A stretch of 64,000 nucleotides of DNA from Pyropia haitanensis (GCA_008729055.1 SDUX01000004.1:1984001-2048000); one strand, 5' to 3'; counted from the stretch's first letter, positions 1-11,249 are shown. Notes: a model not told the origin generated them from the letters alone. Made by a program: numbers and translations.

Positions 1-31
1 GAGGCGACGGCCGCCGCCGGGAGTGGCGGTG

Positions 32-71
<40 letters not shown>

Positions 72-321
72 TTCCCCCGCGGCGGGGGCGCCGCCGCCGG
101 CGGGCATCTCACCGCTGTCGGCGCCCGCCGACGGCGCCGCCGCGGCGGGCGTCGGCGGCGTTCCCCCAGCCGGCCCGCCGGCGGCGGCGGCTGCCGCCGC
201 GGGCGCGGCGGTGGCGGCGCCTGCGGCGCCGGCGCCGGCGCCGGTCACGCCCCCACGGTCACCGTCGGGGGGAGCGGCGGCGAGCCCGCCGCTGTCGCCC
301 TCGCTATCGTTGGTCGACTGA
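1..321 (+). CDS. 3' end of a low-complexity Ala/Gly/Pro/Ser protein (partial)
   Basis: Only the C-terminus lies in the window. Read from base 1 the frame gives a (GGC)n poly-Gly run, then Ala/Pro/Ser-rich sequence ending in a Ser/Leu-rich tail (PLSPSLSLVD) at a TGA at 319-321. The other two plus frames are arginine-rich, as expected of shadows. About 110 nt after the stop is a long T-tract (427-457), a feature also seen after other stops here. No domain is recognisable. The antisense frame that shares the same wobble positions is also open, so strand choice is moderately uncertain. Confidence 0.42.
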
Positions 322-959
322 GCAAGGGCGGTGGGGGGGGGGAGGGGTGGTGGGAAGGGGGGATGGATGGCGGCGCGGCTTGTCCCGCCCTCTCCATGCC
401 CGCCGTCGCCGGTGCGCTCTTTCGTGTCGTTTTTTCCTCTTTTTTTATTTTTTTTTTCTGCATGGCGTTTTCCACGGATGCGTCGCGGTGGGCGTCGCGG
501 ATGCGGGACGTACACGTGCTCGCGCGCCGCTGCGCCGACGGACCCGCTGGGATACTGCCCTTTGCCCGCCTGGCCGGCCTGCACCGTGCGGCGCGCCAGC
601 CGACGCGCGTCGCCGCGGTCGCCCGCCGATGGCGCGCGCCACGCCGGCGGCCGCCGCCGCCGCGCCGGCCCGCTCGGCGGCCGCCCCCGCCGACCGGCCG
701 CCGCCGCCGCGGGCGCGTCACGGGGTGGCGGCGACGGCCCGCGTCGGGGGGGGGATGCTGCCGGGCCGGCCAGTGGCGCTGCCGCTACCGACGCCGCTGC
801 CGCCGTCGCCACCACCGCCTCCGCCGCCGCCACCGCCGTGCCACCGCCGTGCCACCGTCGTCGCCGCCGCCACCGCCGCTGCCACCGCCGCGCCGCCACC
901 AACGGCTCGGTCTCGAGCGACAGCCGCTGGGGGATGGCGCCGGCGGTAGCGACTGGCGG
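322..959. other. intergenic, with T-rich tract
   Basis: No gene is supported. The notable item is a T-rich tract at 427-457 with short C, CC and A interruptions, likely a 3'-UTR/U-rich element of the upstream plus-strand gene. The remainder is GC-rich trinucleotide-like sequence whose ORFs are Arg/Pro shadows. Confidence 0.5.
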
Positions 960-2820
960 GGCGTCCTCGACGCCGCCGCCGCGGCCGCCGCCGCCGCCAG
1001 CCGGTTGCCCCATGGTTTGCCGGTGCAGCGCGTACGCGACGGCGGCGGCCGCCGCCGACGCGGTCCCGTACGTGACGGCCGCGCCAATGGCAAGCGCCCG
1101 CAGCAGGCCCACCTGGTAGCCCTCGCAGGAGATGAGGTAGAGGGACTCGGTGCGGACCGTTGGGTGGCCACGGCCCGTGTCCTCGACGCAGAGCTCGGAC
1201 TTGACCCCCGCCGCCGTCCAGCCATTACCTTCCTTCTCCCAGACGGCCAGCGCGACGATGCCCGCCATGGACACGAGCCCCGCTACAAACATAAACAGGA
1301 GCGCCCACAGGTCCCGCCGGCGCTATACCGAGGTACTAACGAGCATGACGACCAGGGCAACAAGCTCAGGGAAGACCACAATATCGGCCAGCAGGACCGA
1401 CCCGTCGTCGGCGGGCGGCTTTGAGCGCTCGACCCCAAACAGCGGACGGTCATCGTCTCGGGAAAGCGCCGTTGTAGAGTCCGTGCTCGTCTTGATGGTG
1501 TACGAGCAGGGCCCGCACCGGTAGGGATTCCCCCGGTCTTGCGGTTGCGATGCGACAAGCGGGTGCCTCGCGTTGACGCTCCAGGCCGACGTGCCCAGCC
1601 GACGCGCCAGGAACACCTCTTCATGGCTGTCCGCGTTGAGCTCCCGGGAGCCTACGCCCGCCAGCCAGCACGGGCGCTCGAGGAGCGTGCCGTTCGACAG
1701 GCCCAGGTCTACAATGTCAATCGCCTCCTGCGCGAGATTCCTACGCAAACGGCCGTAGAAGTACCACCAGGTGAGGCGGCCCGCCGTGGACGACCCGCGC
1801 GTTCCAGTCGACAAGGGCTCCCCATTGACGGACGAGGTGCAGTCACGGCTCCCCGGCGGCACTGGCGGCGAGGCCGGCGGCAAGCCCGCGTAGAGCCGAT
1901 CTTGGTCCCGCACAAATGCCCGCGCTGGCGGCAGGCAAAAGACGTAGGCGATGGACGTGCGCCAGTTGGTCAAGCTGGTGACGCTGCTCCCTCTTCCGCC
2001 CATACGCCAAGGGCTTCTCCTGTCCATGCCGGGCGGTAGACCACCCAATGGCTCGTCCGACGGGGACACGCGGAGAACCACTGTTGCATTCCCATACGAC
2101 CGCCACTCGGGGACATGGCCGAGCCTCCGCCACTCCCCCATCACCGCACGGCCCAGCGAAAGAAGGCCCGAGTCCATGTCCCGGACCGCCTACTGGATGT
2201 TTTCGTTGGCAGATAGGAAGGTCACCAGCTCGTACTGGACGTAGTGCAGCCCCAAGCACAGACCAGCAGTGTTGTGCGTCACGGCCAGGCAAGAGCAGGG
2301 TGCCTAGCAGTCCTAAGCTGGCTCATCTATCTCCGATGGCGGACTCCCAATGTTGTTCCCCACAGCGACTGCGGCGTCATCAGGCAACAGTTGCTGTGTG
2401 TGGACGCAGGCAGGAAGGTGCGCGGCGGGGGGACCATCGGCGTCACTGTGAGCGCAAGGGGGGAGGGTGAACAACATGGAGGCCTCGGCCCGGCACACGG
2501 AATGGATGTGTTGGAGCCGATGCATCTGCTGTCGAGCCTCAACTCCGTCCCCGTAAGGTGGCCCGCCACGCTTCACCTGGAGCGTGGCGTCTTCAACGTC
2601 AGCGCTATGGCGAAGAGGGTGTTGTGATTTCAAAGGCCAGACGTACAATGTCGTTCTGTAGCCACGGTGGGTCCTCGGGTCGCAGCGTGCCGTACGAAGT
2701 TTTGCCGTATCGCCGCGAGTTCGTTGCTGGCAGGTGTTGCAGTTCCCCCAATTTCGTCTCACGGCGACAACAACAGCGCCAGGGCAACAGCATGGGCCAC
2801 GCCGTCGCGGCTACACACAA
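960..2820 (-). pseudogene. unrecognised multi-pass membrane protein, reading frame interrupted by four TAGs
   Basis: On the minus strand one frame runs from about 2762 to below 960 and is broken only by TAG at 2313-2315, 2304-2306, 2190-2192 and 1323-1325. No TGA or TAA occurs in it. Between the stops the translation looks like real protein. It includes a hydrophobic stretch after LCLGLHYVQYELVTF, a cysteine-containing loop, a hydrophobic segment (VLLADIVVFPELVALVVML), a second one (LWALLFMFVAGLVSMAGIV) directly after the last TAG, and a third (LLRALAIGAAVTYGTASA). Above 2610 the coherent reading appears in another frame (about 2820-2610), so one frameshift is also needed. I recognise no family. 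Options are a recent pseudogene, a gene with introns I cannot place, or readthrough. Base composition is less GC-extreme than in the neighbours. Confidence 0.4.
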
Positions 2821-2931
2821 AAAAAAGATTGCTCATAAGGATAGATACGTAGACAACCGCGTCGCGGCTGTTGACGACGCCGACACGTCGCGGTAATACA
2901 CGCGCCGGGCCCCTCCCCCCTGCGCCCGCCG

Positions 2932-5900
2932 TCATCCGCCCGCCTGCGCTTCGTCAGCCTGCCGCGCCCCCCCCCCCCCCAATCCCGCACCGCGCCCCCT
3001 CTCCGCCACCGCCATCAACCTCACCACCGCCTCCCGCAGTTGCGCGTCGGTGAGGGACACGACCAGCCGCCGGTCGGCGGGCCGCGGAAACGCCCGTCGC
3101 ACCACCCACGGCCGCTGCTTTGCACACGGCCCACAGTACGCCACCACCCGCCGCGCGGACCGGCGCGGGGACGCCCACATCGACGCGGAGCTCGTGCCGC
3201 TGCTGCCGGGCCGCGTGCCGCAGCGAACGGCAGAGAGGAAGGCGGGCTGCCGGCACTCGACGCACGTGCCACACCCCGACTGGTTGAGGAGGTCGGCGGC
3301 CAAGGTGGCGGCGGTGCGGACCACCGCAACGTCCCTGCCGCCGCTACCGCCGCCCCCGGCCACCGGCTTGGACGCGCACTTGGCCTCCCCAAAGAGCACC
3401 ACGAGCTCCGCGCGGAGCGCCACCTCGTCCATGCACACCCGCTCCATGTGCCTGGCGAGGTAGGCCGTGTCGTCGGGGCTGAGGCGGCCTGCCAGGCCGG
3501 CCGCCCCCGCCGCGCGATAGACGAGGCGGTCGACAGAGAAGCAAGGCGGCCGTCGGTAGAGGCGGCACTTGCCCACCGCCGCCCGCGCAAACGGGAGCCA
3601 GTCGGGGGTGGCAAAGTTGACCGCCTCGGCGATGTTATAGCCGAGGGAGAAACCCCCGTGGTACGCTTGGGGAAAGGTGACGATAAACTCCCCGGGCCGC
3701 TGGACAGTGCGGCAGATGGGCACGTTGGCCGCGGCGAGCGCCGTCGGCGGCACCATGGTGACGAGCGAAAAGAGGAGGCCGGGCTCGGCGGTGAAGAGGT
3801 GCGGCACCGCCGCACGCATGGCACTCTCAAAGGTCGCCGCGCCATAGCCGCCGGGGCAGCCGTACCACACCTTGCCCTCCCCGACGTGCATGTAGTTGAT
3901 GGAAAGCATGGACATGTCCTCGGTGTGGTAACAAAACGAGGAGAAGAGCTGGCCGACGTACAGCCACGGCACCGTGACACCCCGGATGGACGACGGGAGG
4001 TAGTCGAGGAGGGAGCCACGGAGCATGGGGAAGAGATTCAGGTTCCACCCGCTCGTCTCGTACGTCTCGTGGCTCGCGTCAGGCGGGGGAACGTCGCCAC
4101 CGGCCGGGCCGACGCTAGCCTCCCGTCGGCCCGCCTTGGCGCGCGGGTTGGGGAAGCCGCTCCCCACCACCGCCGTGTCCAGGTCCGACCCGTAGCGCAC
4201 GTACACGGCCTCGTCGGCACCATCCACGAGCGCCCAGTACATGGCCTCGAGGTCCAGGTCGGGCGGGTAGACGCCCCCCCCGGGCACCCCCCCGCCGCCG
4301 CCATTCACCAGCGGGTCTGGCACGTACGCGCCCGGCCCGAGCATGTCCGCCTTGAACGCCGCGGCCACCTCCCGAAAGTCCTTGAGCGTGTACCGCTCCC
4401 CGTCGCGGAACCCAAAGTTCACCCCCCGCCGCGGGTCACACGACGTGCACGTCCAGCGCGGGGGCGCCTCGGACGGGGGCCCCACCGCCCCGGGCAGCGG
4501 CAGCCGCATCGGCGGCATTGGTGGCACCTCCCCACCGTCCGCCGCAACGCAGCGCGCGTGCAACGAGACGGCGCACTTGCAGCACACCAGCAGTCTCTCC
4601 TTGTCGGCGCCCAGCCCGCACCGCCCACAGTCGGCGCCGCCGACAAACGCGTCAAACGTGTCAATCGCGGCGGCCGCGGCCGCCACCGCCGCCGTCGCGC
4701 GCCGCGCCGCGGCGCGCTGGTGGACCCCACCGCCGCCGGGCGTGCCGTCGGGGGTGCGCTCCGCGTCGCTGCCGACGCTCCACCGGCGCCGGCCGGAGCT
4801 GCCATCCCCGCGGCCCGCCGCGAGGGGGCTGCCCGACGCCCCGCGCGGGCGCTTGGCCGGCGGTGGCGTGGCGAGCGCGCGCCGCGGCCGTGGCAGCATC
4901 GCAATGGCGGGGGACGAGCCCGCCGACGGCGGGTGCACGCCGCTGCCGCTGCCACCCGCGGGCGACGCCAGCCCGTTGGGTGACGGGACGGGCGGCGACG
5001 CCGCCGCCGCGCCACCGCCGGAGTCGACGCCAGCCCCTGCCGCCGTGGGGTGCTGTGCGCCGTCGCCCACTGCTGGGGAGGTGGCCACGGCCTGCGGCGG
5101 GCCGCCCGCGTGGACCCCATTCCCCGCCGCCGCCGCGTCCCGCCGCGCCGCCCGCGCACCGGCCGCCGCCGCCGCCGCTGCCGCTGCCGCCGCCACCGCC
5201 TTGACGCGCGCCGTCTCTGCCATCCGCTGCGTCGCTACAAACGCGCCGAGGTACCGGTGGTAGATGCGCGACAGCTGCGGCGCGTAAAACTTGATGAGCG
5301 CGTCGGTAGAGTCTGGGGTGGGCTCCCCCCCCCCAGCCCCCCCACCGCCCCACCGCTCCCCCACCCGCCCCCCTGCGAGGCGCAGGTGCGCCAGCACGCC
5401 CGCCCACTGCTCCGGGCGGTCCACCAGCCCCGCAATGCCGCCCGCGGAGACGACCGCGTCGCGGAGGCGGCGGAGGTCCACCTCCCGCACCGCCGACGGC
5501 ACGCCCGCGACGGCCACCCGCGGGGGAAAGGACGGCGCTGAGGCGCGAGAGGCGGCGGCAGCGGCCGGCGGCGGCAACGCCCCAGACGACAGGGGCGTCC
5601 GTGTCGCGCGCCGCGAGTGGGGGGGGGCGGGCGAGCCCCCGACCGCCGCATCCGACTCGTCACTGGACGCAGAGGTGTCTGACGAGGTCACCATCGGGGT
5701 GGGGCGCCGCCGCCGCCGCGTCGGCGCGCCGCCGCCGGCGCCGCCGCCCCTCCTCGCCGCCGGCCGCCTGCCACGCTCATCACCACCGGCGGCTGCCGCG
5801 GCGGCGGCGGCGGCTGCCGCCGCCGCCGCCGCCGCCGCTGCCCCCCCTTCCTCGCGGCGGGCGTGAAACTCCAACACCTCATCCTCGTACGCCTCGGCCG

Positions 5901-6258
5901 ACCCCGACCGGTGCCGCAGCGAGTGCACCGCCTGCAGGCGGGTCTTGAACGACAGGTTGTCGGGCACGACGGCGGGCGGGCACCAGCCCGGCGGCGGGCG
6001 GATCTTGGCAATCCCCGCCGCCGCGCCGCCCGTGTTGCGCACGTGCCGGATGTACGCGAGCGGGTCCGCCCACTCGGTGGGGGTGGGGGTGTAGACGGGC
6101 GCGGGGGGGAGGGCGGCGAGGGCGGGGTGGAAGGCCGCCGCCAGGGGGGGTCGGGGCCCACGCCACGGGCGGGGGACAGGGGGGGGGGGGGGGGGCGGAC
6201 CGAGGGGGGGGGGGGGTGGGGGTTGGGGGGGGAGGGAGAGGGGGACCGTGTCCCCCAT
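2932..6258 (-). CDS. KDM5: JARID1/KDM5-type histone H3K4 demethylase
   Basis: Predicted Fe(II)/2-oxoglutarate-dependent demethylase of methylated histone H3 Lys4, acting in the nucleus. The start is the ATG at 6258 in a CCACCATGG context, giving 1108 aa with no intron. Domains in order: a Pro-rich N-terminus; JmjN (about 54-103, with PVYTPTPTEWADPLAYIRHV); a split ARID (about 250-345, separated from JmjN by a poly-Ala/Arg insert and containing its own Gly-rich insert); a PHD finger (about 540-607); JmjC (about 733-897); and a C5HC2-type zinc finger (about 996-1047). JmjC keeps the iron ligands in FCYHTED (His about 776, Glu about 778) and AYHGGF (His about 868), plus the oxoglutarate Lys in GEGKVWYG, so it should be active. 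The PLU-1 region and extra PHDs of animal KDM5 are absent, making it closer in plan to yeast Jhd2. A T-tract lies about 100 nt past the stop. Confidence 0.93.
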   Translation of the reverse strand: MGDTVPLSLPPQPPPPPPLGPPPPPPPVPRPWRGPRPPLAAAFHPALAALPPAPVYTPTPTEWADPLAYIRHVRNTGGAAAGIAKIRPPPGWCPPAVVPDNLSFKTRLQAVHSLRHRSGSAEAYEDEVLEFHARREEGGAAAAAAAAAAAAAAAAAAGGDERGRRPAARRGGGAGGGAPTRRRRRPTPMVTSSDTSASSDESDAAVGGSPAPPHSRRATRTPLSSGALPPPAAAAASRASAPSFPPRVAVAGVPSAVREVDLRRLRDAVVSAGGIAGLVDRPEQWAGVLAHLRLAGGRVGERWGGGGAGGGEPTPDSTDALIKFYAPQLSRIYHRYLGAFVATQRMAETARVKAVAAAAAAAAAAAGARAARRDAAAAGNGVHAGGPPQAVATSPAVGDGAQHPTAAGAGVDSGGGAAAASPPVPSPNGLASPAGGSGSGVHPPSAGSSPAIAMLPRPRRALATPPPAKRPRGASGSPLAAGRGDGSSGRRRWSVGSDAERTPDGTPGGGGVHQRAAARRATAAVAAAAAAIDTFDAFVGGADCGRCGLGADKERLLVCCKCAVSLHARCVAADGGEVPPMPPMRLPLPGAVGPPSEAPPRWTCTSCDPRRGVNFGFRDGERYTLKDFREVAAAFKADMLGPGAYVPDPLVNGGGGGVPGGGVYPPDLDLEAMYWALVDGADEAVYVRYGSDLDTAVVGSGFPNPRAKAGRREASVGPAGGDVPPPDASHETYETSGWNLNLFPMLRGSLLDYLPSSIRGVTVPWLYVGQLFSSFCYHTEDMSMLSINYMHVGEGKVWYGCPGGYGAATFESAMRAAVPHLFTAEPGLLFSLVTMVPPTALAAANVPICRTVQRPGEFIVTFPQAYHGGFSLGYNIAEAVNFATPDWLPFARAAVGKCRLYRRPPCFSVDRLVYRAAGAAGLAGRLSPDDTAYLARHMERVCMDEVALRAELVVLFGEAKCASKPVAGGGGSGGRDVAVVRTAATLAADLLNQSGCGTCVECRQPAFLSAVRCGTRPGSSGTSSASMWASPRRSARRVVAYCGPCAKQRPWVVRRAFPRPADRRLVVSLTDAQLREAVVRLMAVAERGRGAGLGGGGARQADEAQAGG

Positions 6259-7680
6259 GGTGGCTTGGGCAGCGCCCCCTTGCACACGAAAAGAGAGTGA
6301 CGGGGGGTGGGGGCAATGGGACGCCGCCGGATGGGGGGGGGGAGAATAGCCGCAGCCCGCCGCGGTAGCGTTGCCCGTCGCTCTCTACCGGGATCCCAAC
6401 GTCGGGCGTCGGGGATGCCGTCGCCGCCGCGCGTTGGCAACGGCGTCGCCGTTGGCAAAGGCGACGACGCGCGCGAGCAGCGCCGCCGCCGCACACCGCG
6501 GGCGTTGGCGTGCGCGCCGGAACGACCGTCCAAAACCGCGAGCGCCGGCGCAGGAGCCGTGCCGGCCTGGCCGGGCCCGCACGCGCCGAAGCGGCGACGG
6601 CGGCAGGCGGCGAGGGCGGGGGGGGTTGGCCCGTGCCGCCGTCAGCCGCCGCCGTTCTGCCGCCGCCGCCGCCGCCGTCCCCACCGCCGTCACCGTCGCC
6701 GCCACCGCCACTGCCGCCGCCGTGCTTGGGTGGTGGCAACTTCCCGCCGCGTCAAAAACGGCTGGGTCAACGGCGCGGCGCAGCGGGGGGGGTGGGTGGC
6801 CGCGCCCGACAGCCAGACCGCACCCGCCGTGGGGGTATAGCGGACGCCCGTCCACCGCCGCGTGCGCGACGGCGAGCGCCCCCCGTCGCGCCGACGCTGC
6901 CCGCCTGGACCGACGGTCCCCACCACTCAACCGCGCCGCGTCTTCCCTCTTAAACGCGCGTGGCGGCCACGGCACTCGGCCGCGCACACAGCGCAGCCCA
7001 CCCACCCGCCGTCCCACCCGGTCCCCCCCCCCCCTCCCCACGGGTCGGTACGCGAGGGAGGGGGGGGAGTGGGGGGGGAGTGGCGCCGGCCGGTTGGCGG
7101 GAGCTGCTCCTTTTCGCGCGGTGCGTGGGCCACCCACAGGGGGGGCGCGGTCAGCGTCGGTAGGGAGTAAGGGGGGGTGTGGGGAACGGGCAGTGGCCGT
7201 GGGGAGGGCGCGGTGAGGAGGCGGGGGTGGGGGAGTACGGGGTGGGCGCGACGGGCAGAGGGGGACGCGGGGGGACGGGGGGGGGGAGGGGGTAGGGAGC
7301 GCCCCGCCGTGACCGCGTGCCGCCACCTTGCCGTTTGTGGACGGCGTGCGGGGGCGCCGCCGCCGCCGGCACACGCCGCGCGGCGGCGGCCGCGACGGGC
7401 CGCGCACCCCGCCGCCGCGGCGCGATGCGGCCACCCCACCCGCACCGTCCCGACGGGGTACCGTCCGTGCGGGGGTGCCGCCGACACCCAGTCGGTGCGG
7501 GGAGGAGGGGGGGGGAGGGGGGGGAGGGGTCCGTCCTGCTGCGACGGGGTGAGGGGTCGGCGGCGGGGCGGGGGAGGGGCACGCCGCCAGCCGCGCCGTC
7601 GCCACCGTAGCGTGCGTGGCGTGCGCGTCGCCGCGCGGGCAGGCGGGATCGCCCAAGTCGAGGGACACAAACCCAGTTAA
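6259..7680. other. GC-rich upstream region, no supported gene
   Basis: This holds the 5' flank of the KDM5 gene followed by G/C homopolymer-rich DNA. Every long ORF here, on either strand, is Arg/Pro-rich with no domain. I see no convincing gene. Confidence 0.5.
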
Positions 7681-10534
7681 GGGTAGTCTTACCGTATTTG
7701 TCCATTACAGTGCCACGATCAAAAGATTTACAAATATTTCCAAAAGATAAGGCACGTGTTCGCAGTCGTCGTAGTGAAGAATGCCGACGGTGCTGCTGAC
7801 GCCCTACGCGCTTCCATCGCCCGTGCTGTCTCACCGCTACGCCTCGGCACGCCCCCGGACCAACATGCAGTGCATCCCTGAGCCCCTCGCAGGGAAGAGG
7901 ATGCCAGTTGAGGCCATTTCGGATTGCTCGCGAAATAGACCCGACCTGTATGTACTGTAACGCCCGCAAACGGTCCCGCCCGACGCGATTCTTGGACAAC
8001 TGCCGAGTTGAGTGGGACCAGGATGGCTTCCTGACCCTCTCCAACGTCTTGGAAAGCCTGGAAGCGTTGCTCACTTTTTCACTATGGACCTCCCTTTGTC
8101 GTTGCTTCCCACGACCCATGACTGATTGATCCAAGTCTCAAGCCTCTCTTCTCGTTCATAAAGCCCTACGAGGTACACCTCTCGTTTTTGCTGCTACCTG
8201 TGCGCGTCTCTGTTCGTGCGAGACAGTCAGGCCAGTCGACCGTGAAGGCAAGCAACGACGTCAGGGGTCAAAGTTGAGCCACCCTCTGATGCGCTCGTAG
8301 TCGCCGCGCCTTTGCGCAAGTGCGCCGTATCAGGCCCGGCGAACAGTCGCTGGGTTCCCCGGGGAATCTGCTCAGTTTGCCATCTGAGGGCCTGCAAGAG
8401 GACGTCGCGCGGTGCCAAGGACAGGCCCAGCGGTTGGGGCCAGGAGCTTGAGACCGCGCGCCCGTCTTGCCTTTACGGGCCACCGCCCCCTCCTCGAGAG
8501 ACAGCGCGGGTGGATGGTGTGGACGTTGCACGAACAGCCACGGTTTACCCCCGCAGACGTTGTCTTGGTGCTGTTCCGAGTCACGTTCTGCCCTGGGCAG
8601 GCATTTGAAAAAATTTTCTCGACGGGTCTTTGTGCTGCTAGATTTGTCCTCGTGAATCGACAGCTGGGGCCCCACTCAGGCACTACACGGGAGGGTGCAG
8701 CCAACCACGTCGCAGGGTTCCGAGGATCTGTAGAAGGTTCGTGCCTGACAACTGACACCGTGCGTCGTCACCAATCACCAGGCTCAGAGAACTTGAGAAC
8801 TTCACCGGTAGCCAATGAAGCCGCAAGGACCCGCTCGAAAGCCGCGTGTCCGCTCAGAGGGGGTCTGAACTGGGCGTGGACACGCCGGCAGGCGCGCGCG
8901 GTGTGCAGCAGGAGGCGCGCCCCATGAGCCAGCGGGCCGCCACCACAGCGCCCAAATGATTATGCATCACGATGATTGTGATGAATTTTTTCAGTCCCGA
9001 AACTGCGTGATATTGACGTAAGTCATCCGATTCTTTTTCTGAGGTGGAATGAGGGCGGCAACCTCAGGAAACGTGGTCCATCCCAGGTACACCGGAACAA
9101 GAGATCCAGCTGGCACTGTGCAAGGCGAGGTTCAGCGGGACGGCCTGTCACGTCAGACGGTGGCCGGCAGGTAGCGTCCCTGTTGTCTCGTCCCCACTCC
9201 CACCGCCGCCACGCTGGCCATCACGCGGCGCGCCGACCACGCCTGTTGCCGTCCGCCCCTTGTGTGTGGAGGCGGCGGCGGTACCGCCCCGCGGATCCCC
9301 CGCCGCGGCACCGGTCCCCTGGCGCGGCATCATGCAGGTCGGGTGATCCCGCCCTCCCCCTTCCCATTTTCCTCCCCTCTCCCCCTCACTCCTCCTCCCT
9401 TGCCCCGCCCTGCGCTGACGTCATGCCGGCAGCGGGGCGGCGGGGGGGGGGGGGGGGGAGGACCCAGGTGGCGGAGGCAGGCATGTGCCCCCCCCCGCCT
9501 GCGCCCGTTGTCGGCACGTTGGCGTGCTGTCGTCTGCCGGGGGGGGAGAGTGGAGGGGGGGGTGCCGGTCGCGGTAGCGTGCGGCGCCCCCCGCGGGCGA
9601 TGGGGGGCGTGGCGTGCGGCCCCGGCCGCGGCGGAACCGCCACGGGGGTGACCACCACCGCCGCCGCCGCGCACCGGATGGCGGCGGAGTGGGCCTCTTT
9701 GAGCCGGCGCGCGCCCGCACACCCACATGTGTGTGGGGAGGGTGGGGTGGCGGGGAGGCGGAGTGACCCGGCTCGGCCGTTGGCGCACGAGGCGCCGGCA
9801 GCGGCGCCGGTGGGCCGTGCAAGGAGGCGGGGGCGGGCGGACGGGCGGGGGGGTGGGCGGGGGACCTGGCGGGGCGCCGCGCCACCGCCGCTGCCGCCAT
9901 CCCGGCCTCCCCCTCCGCGTGGATACGCCGTCGCCCCCTTGCAACGGGGACGCGCCGCCCGGCCGTGGCGGCCCGCCCCTCACCCGCAGACTGCGGGTGG
10001 GGGTTGGGGCGTTGGCTGCGGACGGGGCGGCGGTGCGTCCCCCCGCGACGCGGGCCCGGTGCCTGGCGTGGGCGCGGCTGCTGTGGCCGCCCGGGTGGCG
10101 CGGGGGCGCCTCGTGGGCGGCGGCGTGTGGGGGGTGTGGCGAGCGGGTGCTGTGCGGGCCGTGGCGGACGGGGTGGGGGTGTCGAGGCGGGCGGGAGGGG
10201 CAGGGTGGGTGGTCTGGGGGCGGTGAGCCCCTCATCTAGCAGGCGGCGGCCGTCGCTCTTTGGTCCGCCGCCTCCCCCACCCATCACCACCACAACCCGC
10301 GAACCAGCACACACCAGCGCCCCAACACACTCGCCCACACCCACACCCTTCTCCGAGCGCGCCCTCAACCACACGCCCCGACCCACAGCTCTCGGCTTTG
10401 TCCCGCCGCCCCCGCCTGTGGCCACTGCTCCGCCTGTGGCCACTCCTCCGTTGCGCTTTTCTCCCACCTCTCCCTCCGCCCTCCCGTCCCCCTCCTGCCC
10501 CCGTGTTTCTTCATTCGCCCCAACAACCAGCACC
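7681..10534. other. gene-poor stretch; lower GC to about 9.15 kb, then GC-rich 5' flank
   Basis: The switch near 7680 from G-rich DNA to mixed sequence containing AT-rich motifs (7725-7755) is abrupt. ORFs of up to 170 aa occur on both strands but show no recognisable domain. A short inverted repeat (CATCAC...GTGATG) lies near 8966-8984. From about 9.2 kb the sequence is again G/C-run rich and leads into the start of the secreted protein gene at 10535. Confidence 0.45.
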
Positions 10535-11104
10535 ATGGGCCGCGTGCGTTCCGTAGCGGTGGCCGCGCTGGCGGCGGTGGCGGCGGTCGGGGTGGCGTCG
10601 ATGTCGTCTGCGGCCGAGGTGCTGACGGCCCACAGCGGGGACCGCACGACGGCGCTGGTGGTCCCCCCCCCCCCCCCCACGCGCCGCGGCCGCATTGTCG
10701 GTGGCAGGGCGGTGAGCGACGTGGACCCCGACACGGGCTCCCAGTTCTTTATGCGGGACGGCAAGGGGTTCTTCCGCGGGGGCTCCCTCGTGTCCTTTTC
10801 GCACATCCTGACGCGGGCGGGGTGCCACGTGCAGCCGGGGGACGTGGTGCGCGTCGGGGGCGCCAAGCTGCTTGACGGGCTGACGTTCAAGGTGGGCAAG
10901 GTGACGCCCCACCCTGGGTACAACCCAGACGGGGACGTGCACGACATTGCGGTGGTGACGCTGGCGGACCCGCCCTCTGAGGCGGCCGCGGTGCGGACGG
11001 GGGTGGTGCCGGTGGCGATGAACCGGGAGTTTGGGCGGCCGCACGGGTTTTACGTGACGGGCTTTGGGGCGACGGACGGGGCGGCGTCGCCCGAAAAGAC
11101 GTGA
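10535..11104 (+). CDS. secreted trypsin-fold protein, catalytic His lost, C-terminal half absent
   Basis: Starts at ATG 10535 (CAGCACCATGG). The 189-aa product has a signal peptide (hydrophobic Ala/Val core at 7-27) and a Pro-rich linker. An S1 peptidase N-terminal half follows: IVGG at 54-57, then FRGGSLVS, a TRAGC at 93-97 where active enzymes have TAAHC, and HPGYN followed by HDIAVV with Asp 137. The catalytic His is thus replaced by Gly96, while the Asp remains. The frame stops at 11102-11104 before the oxyanion/GDSGG half. The stop overlaps a possible donor (ACGTGAGG), so a downstream exon is possible, but I could not find a GDSGG-coding segment. It is either a pseudoprotease or a truncated copy. 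Confidence 0.7.
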   Translation: MGRVRSVAVAALAAVAAVGVASMSSAAEVLTAHSGDRTTALVVPPPPPTRRGRIVGGRAVSDVDPDTGSQFFMRDGKGFFRGGSLVSFSHILTRAGCHVQPGDVVRVGGAKLLDGLTFKVGKVTPHPGYNPDGDVHDIAVVTLADPPSEAAAVRTGVVPVAMNREFGRPHGFYVTGFGATDGAASPEKT

Positions 11105-11249
11105 GGCGGCGGCGGATGACGCTGCCGCCCCCCCCATCCCCCCCCCAAAGTCCCCGCCCCGTCCCCGCCACCGCCGTCGCCGCCCCGGGTGGCGGCGGCC
11201 TTGGCCGCGGCCATCCCCCGCGGCCCCCCATCGTCAGACGCGGACGGAG

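Noticed and set aside
3040..5866. Long plus-strand ORFs opposite the demethylase gene (up to 647 aa)
   Set aside because: They are shadows of the KDM5 coding sequence, which has six recognisable domain signatures on the minus strand.
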